64,000 nucleotides of DNA. Source: Chloroflexia bacterium (GTDB lineage Bacteria; Chloroflexota; Chloroflexia; Thermomicrobiales; CFX8). Positions 59,772-64,000 of the stretch are shown here, in pieces (the first letter of the stretch is position 1; every line of letters begins with the position of its first letter). The notes beneath the pieces are model-generated. The model worked only from the letters and a program-made list of their open reading frames with translations, did no database searches and had not been told where the DNA came from. The position numbers and the translations under genes are program-made. Where the stretch lies: NCBI GenBank assembly GCA_030431755.1, contig JAUIIK010000002.1, positions 24,913 to 88,912 on the forward strand, given 5' to 3'.

Positions 59772-59855
59772 TTAACGCCTCCGCATCTAAGATCTTCGGA
59801 GAACTATTCAGCCGCGCTACTGGTTAAGTGTGATTGAAATCGCCCCACTTGGCTA

Positions 59856-59885
59856 TTGACAGTGATGGTATCCCGCTACTACGCT
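59856..59885 (+). promoter_or_regulatory. Candidate promoter of the ABC transporter operon
   Basis: A perfect TTGACA (59856-59861), 18 bases, then TACGCT (59880-59885), which keeps the key T-A-x-x-x-T. It lies about 150 bases before the substrate-binding protein start in the gap shared with the Lrp-type regulator. Confidence 0.38.
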
Positions 59886-60033
59886 GGCAGTCAAGTGGGA
59901 ATCAGGCACGACTCCAGGTTGGCTGAAGCTCGCTCATGCGTCGATCGACGTTGGATTCAAGTCGGTTCATTGGCGAGCAAGCTGTCCTAAATCTGGCGGA
60001 GTCTACATCTCGAAGTATCGGGGGATAGGCACG

Positions 60034-61785
60034 ATGAATCGGAATGAACAGTTTTCAGAGATCATCTTCGGCATGACCTCACGGCGTGACTTTCTTAAGC
60101 GTTCAATTCTGGTAGCGGCAGTAGTCCCCGTTGGCGCTTCGCTGCTCGCGGCTTGTGGTGGTGACGATGACGACGATGCCCCGGAAGACTCCGGTGACGC
60201 TGGAGATCAGGAGTCGACGGCAGGCGAGTCGGAGGGCGACGCCGCGGAACCGACTGAAGAGGATGACTCCTCGTCCGGTGAGGGCCAGTCGGGCGGCCAG
60301 ATTGCATTGGGCATTAACCTCGAGCCGGACAACCTCGATCCGGCCGTGACCCCATTCGCCGTTTCCCACACCGTCATGATGAATATCTATGATCCGCTCG
60401 TCTGGCGGAGTGTCGACGGTGACTTCGTCCCGGGGCTCGCGACTGCTTGGGAGATCGCTGACGATGGGCTGACATACACCTTCACGCTGCGCGATGACGT
60501 GACGTTCCACGATGACACGCCATTCAATGCGGAAGCTGTCCAAAAGTTCCTCGACCGCGTCATCGATCCCGCAACGCAGTCGGGATTTGCCGCAAATCTC
60601 ATCGGACCCTATGACAGTGCGAATGTTGTCGATGACTACAGCGTCGAGGTGATTCTGAGTGCGCCTTTTGCCCCGCTCCTTGATGGGCTCAGCCAGGCGT
60701 TCCTCGGAATTCCATCGCCGACGGCCCAGGAAGCCGATCCTGAGGGATTCCTGCGGAATCCTGTCGGTACGGGTTTCATGAAGTTTTCGGAGTGGGTTGA
60801 AGCGGATCACATCACGCTGATCAAGAATGAGGACTACAACTGGGCGCCATCGATCTTCAACCACTCCGGACCCGCATACCTGGATGAGCTAACGATTCGC
60901 TTCTTCCCAGACAATCCGACACGCCTCGCCGCGCTGGAAGCCGGTGACGTCCACGTCATTGAGCAGTTGCCCGATAGCGACCTCTCCCGCATGGAGGGCG
61001 ACGACAACTACTCCGTGAGTAAGGCAACGTCGCCCGGCGTGCCGTCGATTCTGCAGATGAGCACGACGCGACCTCCCACCGATGATCTCGCCGTTCGTCA
61101 GGCCGTTATCTCGGCAATCGACCAAGAGACCATCGTCGATGTCGCAATGTTCGGGGCCACCGATCCAGCTTTCGGGCCGCTCTGGGAGAATACGCCATCA
61201 TACTCGGCAGACGTTGAATCGTTTTACGCCTTCGACGCAGATTCAGCAGCACAGATGCTTGAGGATGCCGGATGGACCGGAGGATCCGGCGATATCCGGG
61301 AGAAGGACGGGCAGACGCTGACGATTGACTGGGCGATTACGGAGTCGAATGATCCGTACGCAGAACTCGTTCAAGCTCAGGTCCGAGAAGTCGGAATTGA
61401 GATCGTATTGCAGCGGATGGACACGGCCGCGTCGTTCGAAGCCATCCGAAATGACGAAGTGAACATGCGGAGCATCGGCTGGATCAGCAGCGACCCGGTC
61501 ATTCTCACCAACCTGTATCACAGCAAGAACATTGAAGAAGGTTTCGGTTGGACGAAGTACAACGATCCACGCCTCGATGAAGTCTTGGACGAAGGTGAGC
61601 AGGCGACGGACCCCGCGGAGCGGGACGAATTCTATGGTGAGGCCCAGCAGATCATCATGGAAAACGCGCTCTGTGCGCCACTGTTCGGTATTCCGCGGAA
61701 CATGGCGATCCAACAGCGCTACAAGGATATGGGGCGCGACTTCCGTACCTATCCATGGTTCTACGACACCTACATAGAGGAGTAG
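60034..61785 (+). CDS. ABC transporter substrate-binding lipoprotein (family 5, dipeptide/oligopeptide type)
   Basis: A 583-residue family 5 solute-binding protein. It has a twin-arginine signal (SRRDFLKRS, Arg17-Arg18) running into a lipobox LLAAC with lipidated Cys41, so it is exported by Tat and anchored outside. A strongly acidic Ser/Glu/Asp linker (residues about 42-88) precedes the binding domain: IALGINLEPDNLDPAVTPF, YDPLVWRSVDGDFVPGLATAWEIADDGLTYTFTLRDDVTFHD (the family signature), and DAAQMLEDAGW-like C-terminal elements. The ligand is probably a peptide or similar amino compound. It is followed by two permease genes; ATPase genes would be expected beyond the window or elsewhere. Confidence 0.94.
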   Translation: MNRNEQFSEIIFGMTSRRDFLKRSILVAAVVPVGASLLAACGGDDDDDAPEDSGDAGDQESTAGESEGDAAEPTEEDDSSSGEGQSGGQIALGINLEPDNLDPAVTPFAVSHTVMMNIYDPLVWRSVDGDFVPGLATAWEIADDGLTYTFTLRDDVTFHDDTPFNAEAVQKFLDRVIDPATQSGFAANLIGPYDSANVVDDYSVEVILSAPFAPLLDGLSQAFLGIPSPTAQEADPEGFLRNPVGTGFMKFSEWVEADHITLIKNEDYNWAPSIFNHSGPAYLDELTIRFFPDNPTRLAALEAGDVHVIEQLPDSDLSRMEGDDNYSVSKATSPGVPSILQMSTTRPPTDDLAVRQAVISAIDQETIVDVAMFGATDPAFGPLWENTPSYSADVESFYAFDADSAAQMLEDAGWTGGSGDIREKDGQTLTIDWAITESNDPYAELVQAQVREVGIEIVLQRMDTAASFEAIRNDEVNMRSIGWISSDPVILTNLYHSKNIEEGFGWTKYNDPRLDEVLDEGEQATDPAERDEFYGEAQQIIMENALCAPLFGIPRNMAIQQRYKDMGRDFRTYPWFYDTYIEE

Positions 61786-61830
61786 TTGCACCAACGTCAT
61801 CGAGAGTTGGCCGAGATCTTCTAGGGGGAG

Positions 61831-62751
61831 ATGATGACGCAGTATCTACTGGGCCGAATTGCGGCGATGGTGCCGGTGCTGTTCATCGTCTCCCTGATCG
61901 TGTTCATGATGATTCACTTGCTCCCCGGAGATCCGGTCGAGGCAATGTATGCCGAGACCGGGACCTCTGCAGAACGCATGTCTCAGATTCGCGAAGAGCT
62001 TGGTTTGAACGATCCGCTCCCGCAGCAGTATGTACGTTTTCTGGGCGATGTGTTCACCGGTGACCTCCGGTCGATTCGCACGCGCCAACCCGTCTTCGAC
62101 CAGTTCCGAGCTGTCTTTCCGAAGACGCTCCAACTTGCCTTCGCGTCGCTGGTCATCGCGATCGCGATCGGGGTGCCGCTCGGTATGATCGCGGCAGACC
62201 ACCAGCATTCCTGGCTCGACTACTTCTCGATGACGATTAGCTTCCTCGGGGTTTCAATCCCCAACTTCTGGCTGGCATTACTGCTGATTTATGCATTTGC
62301 CGTCAATCGGTCGTGGTTCCCGGCCACCGGTGCGGATGGACTCCGCGCACTGATCCTGCCGGCGTTTGTTCTCGCCGTGCAGCAGGCGGCGCTTATTGCG
62401 AGGCTTGTGCGGGCCAACATGGTCGAGGTGCTTCAGGAAGACTATATCAAGACTGCCCGCTCCAAGGGGCTGCCGCACCGTGCCGTGATGTGGCGTCACG
62501 CGCTACAAAACGCCTTGCTGCCAACGATCACGTTGATCGGAATCAACTTCGGATATCTGCTCAGTGGGGCTGTCATCGTTGAGACCGTCTTCGCGCGCCC
62601 GGGCGTCGGGCGCCTGATCGTCGATGGGATCCTGGCGAAGGATTTTCCTCTCGTTCAAGGTGCAATTCTTCTCACGGCCCTGACCTACTTGGTCGTGAAT
62701 CTCCTCACGGATATTTCCTATGCGTTCGTTGATCCCCGGATCAAGTACTAG
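61831..62751 (+). CDS. ABC transporter permease (DppB/OppB type)
   Basis: A 306-residue inner-membrane permease: LLGRIAAMVPVLFIVSLIVFMMIHLLPGDP, the family N-terminal helix, then six membrane spans and the EAA loop QEDYIKTARSKGLPHRAVMWRHALQNALLP, which contacts the ATPase. The C-terminal ending is AFVDPRIKY. GGGGGAG ends at 61830; the ATG at 61834 may be the actual start, since 61831 abuts the site. It works with the next permease as a heterodimer importing the ligand of the upstream binding protein. Confidence 0.95.
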   Translation: MMTQYLLGRIAAMVPVLFIVSLIVFMMIHLLPGDPVEAMYAETGTSAERMSQIREELGLNDPLPQQYVRFLGDVFTGDLRSIRTRQPVFDQFRAVFPKTLQLAFASLVIAIAIGVPLGMIAADHQHSWLDYFSMTISFLGVSIPNFWLALLLIYAFAVNRSWFPATGADGLRALILPAFVLAVQQAALIARLVRANMVEVLQEDYIKTARSKGLPHRAVMWRHALQNALLPTITLIGINFGYLLSGAVIVETVFARPGVGRLIVDGILAKDFPLVQGAILLTALTYLVVNLLTDISYAFVDPRIKY

Positions 62752-62787
62752 CTTGGTAACTCCCCAGGCCGTCGGAGGTTGGACGAC

Positions 62788-63690
62788 GTGACTGCGAGCG
62801 GGCAGATTGCCCGGGCAACAGATCCGATTTCGCTAAGCCAGCAGGCAAAGCACCGGTCCAGATGGATCGAAGTCTTGCGCCGGCTCGTGCATCACAGCGG
62901 TGCAACGATCGGATTCATCGTCCTCGTGGTTCTTATTCTGATCGCGATAGCCGCTCCGGTGCTCGCGCCATACGATCCCCTGGAAGTTTCTCGCGACGCA
63001 CTTCAGTCGCCAAGTCGAGAGCATCTGATGGGGACGGACCATATTGGGCGGGACATCTTTAGCCGGGTGCTGTATGGCGCCCGCATTTCTCTGCAAATGG
63101 GTATCATCGCGGTCGCAATCGGGTCGATCGTCGGTACATTGCTCGGACTCGTTGCCGGCATGTACGGTCGCTACATCGACAGCATCATCATGCGGTTCAT
63201 CGACGCGCTGATGGCCTTTCCCGGCATACTCCTGGCGCTTACGATCGCGGCGATCCTTGGAACCGGCCTCTTCAACGCCATGATCGCCGTTGGCATCGCA
63301 TCGATTCCGATCTATGCACGCCTCGTTCGCTCGAGCGTGCTGCAGGTGCGGGAGGCTGCCTATGTCGAGGCCGCCAGATCCATCGGTTGTGGGAACCTGC
63401 GCCTGACGGCCCGCCACGTCTTTCCTAACATCGTGACGCCGATACTCATCCTATCGACGCTCGGGATTGCCAGCGCCATCCTGATCGGCGCGTCACTTAG
63501 CTTCCTTGGTTTGGGTGCGCAGCCGCCGACGCCCGAGTGGGGAGCGATTCTTAGCCAGGGGCGTCAACACATGCGTCGAGCCTGGTGGATCATGACGTTC
63601 CCGGGACTGGCGATCACGATTACCGTCATGGCGGCGAACCTTGTAGGCGATGGGCTACGCGATGCGCTCGATCCCCGGCTCAAGATATAG
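62788..63690 (+). CDS. ABC transporter permease (DppC/OppC type)
   Basis: A 300-residue permease. The hydrophobic N-terminal helix is GATIGFIVLVVLILIAIAAPVLAPYDPLE, and the periplasmic PSREHLMGTDHIGRDIFSRVLYGARISL motif is typical of DppC. The EAA loop is LQVREAAYVEAARSIGCGNLRLTARHVFPNIV, and the end is GDGLRDALDPRLKI. GGAGG lies 9 bases before the GTG at 62788; a TTG at 62779 overlaps that site. It is 36 bases behind the DppB-type gene in one operon. Confidence 0.95.
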   Translation: MTASGQIARATDPISLSQQAKHRSRWIEVLRRLVHHSGATIGFIVLVVLILIAIAAPVLAPYDPLEVSRDALQSPSREHLMGTDHIGRDIFSRVLYGARISLQMGIIAVAIGSIVGTLLGLVAGMYGRYIDSIIMRFIDALMAFPGILLALTIAAILGTGLFNAMIAVGIASIPIYARLVRSSVLQVREAAYVEAARSIGCGNLRLTARHVFPNIVTPILILSTLGIASAILIGASLSFLGLGAQPPTPEWGAILSQGRQHMRRAWWIMTFPGLAITITVMAANLVGDGLRDALDPRLKI

Positions 63691-63737
63691 CGGGCGGGGC
63701 AAGGCAGTGAACTTGGGAAGTATGTGAGGAGAGCGGG

Positions 63738-64000
63738 TTGAAAGCACAGATTCGTGGAACCGAGATCTTCTTCGATGTTGAGGGGGTCGGGGTTGTGCCA
63801 GAGGACGAGAGAATGGTCGAGATACCGACAGCCTTCGTCATTCATGGAGGGCCGGGAGGAGATCACTCGAGTTTCAAACCGGCACTGTCGCCACTGGCGG
63901 ACAAGGTGCTGGTACCCTTTGTGCAGGCTGCCGATCTGGTAATCTGCGTCGGCTATGACCCCATCGAAATGCGCAGCGGCTGGCGCGATGTCTGGCACCC
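63738..64000 (+). CDS. Truncated ORF: alpha/beta-hydrolase (proline-iminopeptidase-like) start joined to a TPP-enzyme-like stretch
   Basis: The frame opens with TTG at 63738 (AGGAG upstream) and runs off the window. Residues 1-55 look like the start of a proline iminopeptidase-type alpha/beta hydrolase (GTEIFFDVEGVGVVPEDERM, AFVIHGGPGGDHSSFKPALSPLADK), fitting its place behind a peptide transporter. From about residue 60 the sequence reads AADLVICVGYDPIEMRSGWRDVW, which instead resembles the central domain of acetolactate-synthase-like thiamine-diphosphate enzymes (A-D-L-V-x-x-V-G-Y-D-P-x-E). The expected DHRG-type motif after the HGGPG loop is absent. This may be a real fusion or rearrangement, or an assembly chimera near base 63910. 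Confidence 0.6.
   Translation, partial: MKAQIRGTEIFFDVEGVGVVPEDERMVEIPTAFVIHGGPGGDHSSFKPALSPLADKVLVPFVQAADLVICVGYDPIEMRSGWRDVWH

Noticed and set aside
1..64000. tRNA, rRNA, CRISPR arrays, transposases and integrases
   Set aside because: I looked for cloverleaf-like T-arm signatures, regularly spaced repeats and DDE or recombinase motifs while reading and recognised none. Without tools small RNAs could be missed.

Overview
The window is 64 kb of high-GC bacterial chromosome (about 60-65 % GC by eye) carrying roughly 60 protein genes. It has no rRNA, tRNA or CRISPR that I could recognise. The gene mix suggests a soil or compost aerobic heterotroph of the Chloroflexota, perhaps a Thermomicrobia-like lineage: several DinB-fold proteins, SRPBCC/AHSA1, VOC, YCII and RibD_C proteins, two large ECF sigma factors, paired LLM-class flavin oxidoreductases and many GTG/TTG starts. 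Dispersed palindromic repeats fit this too. The placement is inference from gene content.

Layout. 0-6 kb: a truncated Gfo/Idh/MocA oxidoreductase, a fumarylacetoacetate-hydrolase-family enzyme, small unknowns, rsgA and two membrane proteins. 6-12 kb: gltB-gltD, the glutamate synthase operon, in which gltB carries an in-frame palindromic repeat. 12-16.4 kb: an accessory region of AT-richer genes (VapBC, a GNAT acetyltransferase, a hypothetical, a PD-(D/E)XK-like nuclease, a CoxG-like protein) punctuated by three degenerate copies of the gltD 3' end. This looks like a layered integration hotspot. 16.5-31 kb: catabolic and housekeeping genes, including an MFS permease, a crotonase with an ADP-forming acyl-CoA synthetase, a nitroreductase, an acyl-CoA dehydrogenase, a cupin with an alpha/beta hydrolase, a secreted RTX-repeat protein, and a mannitol/mannonate dehydrogenase. 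28-32 kb: a cluster of DinB/ClbS-type proteins with an AlkZ-like winged-helix protein.

32-41 kb: an MFS protein, DUF3817, a VOC-YCII-ECF42 sigma operon, a RES-Xre toxin-antitoxin pair, two tandem LLM monooxygenases and an M20 amidohydrolase. 41-46 kb: a compact signalling operon with a double-PAS histidine kinase, a single-domain response regulator and a REC-PAS-GGDEF-EAL c-di-GMP enzyme. 46-58 kb: a stress and resistance-like region with ArsR-AHSA1-SRPBCC, an ECF41 sigma factor, AraC and HxlR regulators, three RibD_C/DHFR-like reductases, class II UvrA, an APH-like kinase, a methyltransferase and DUF899. 58-64 kb: a GNAT paralogue of the 13-kb gene, an Lrp/AsnC regulator divergent from a dipeptide-type ABC transporter, and a final truncated ORF that looks chimeric.

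The most unusual structures are the repeated gltD 3' ends flanking accessory genes, the palindromic element translated inside gltB, the alpha/beta-hydrolase/TPP-enzyme chimera at the right edge, and well-formed operator palindromes at the HxlR and RES-Xre loci.
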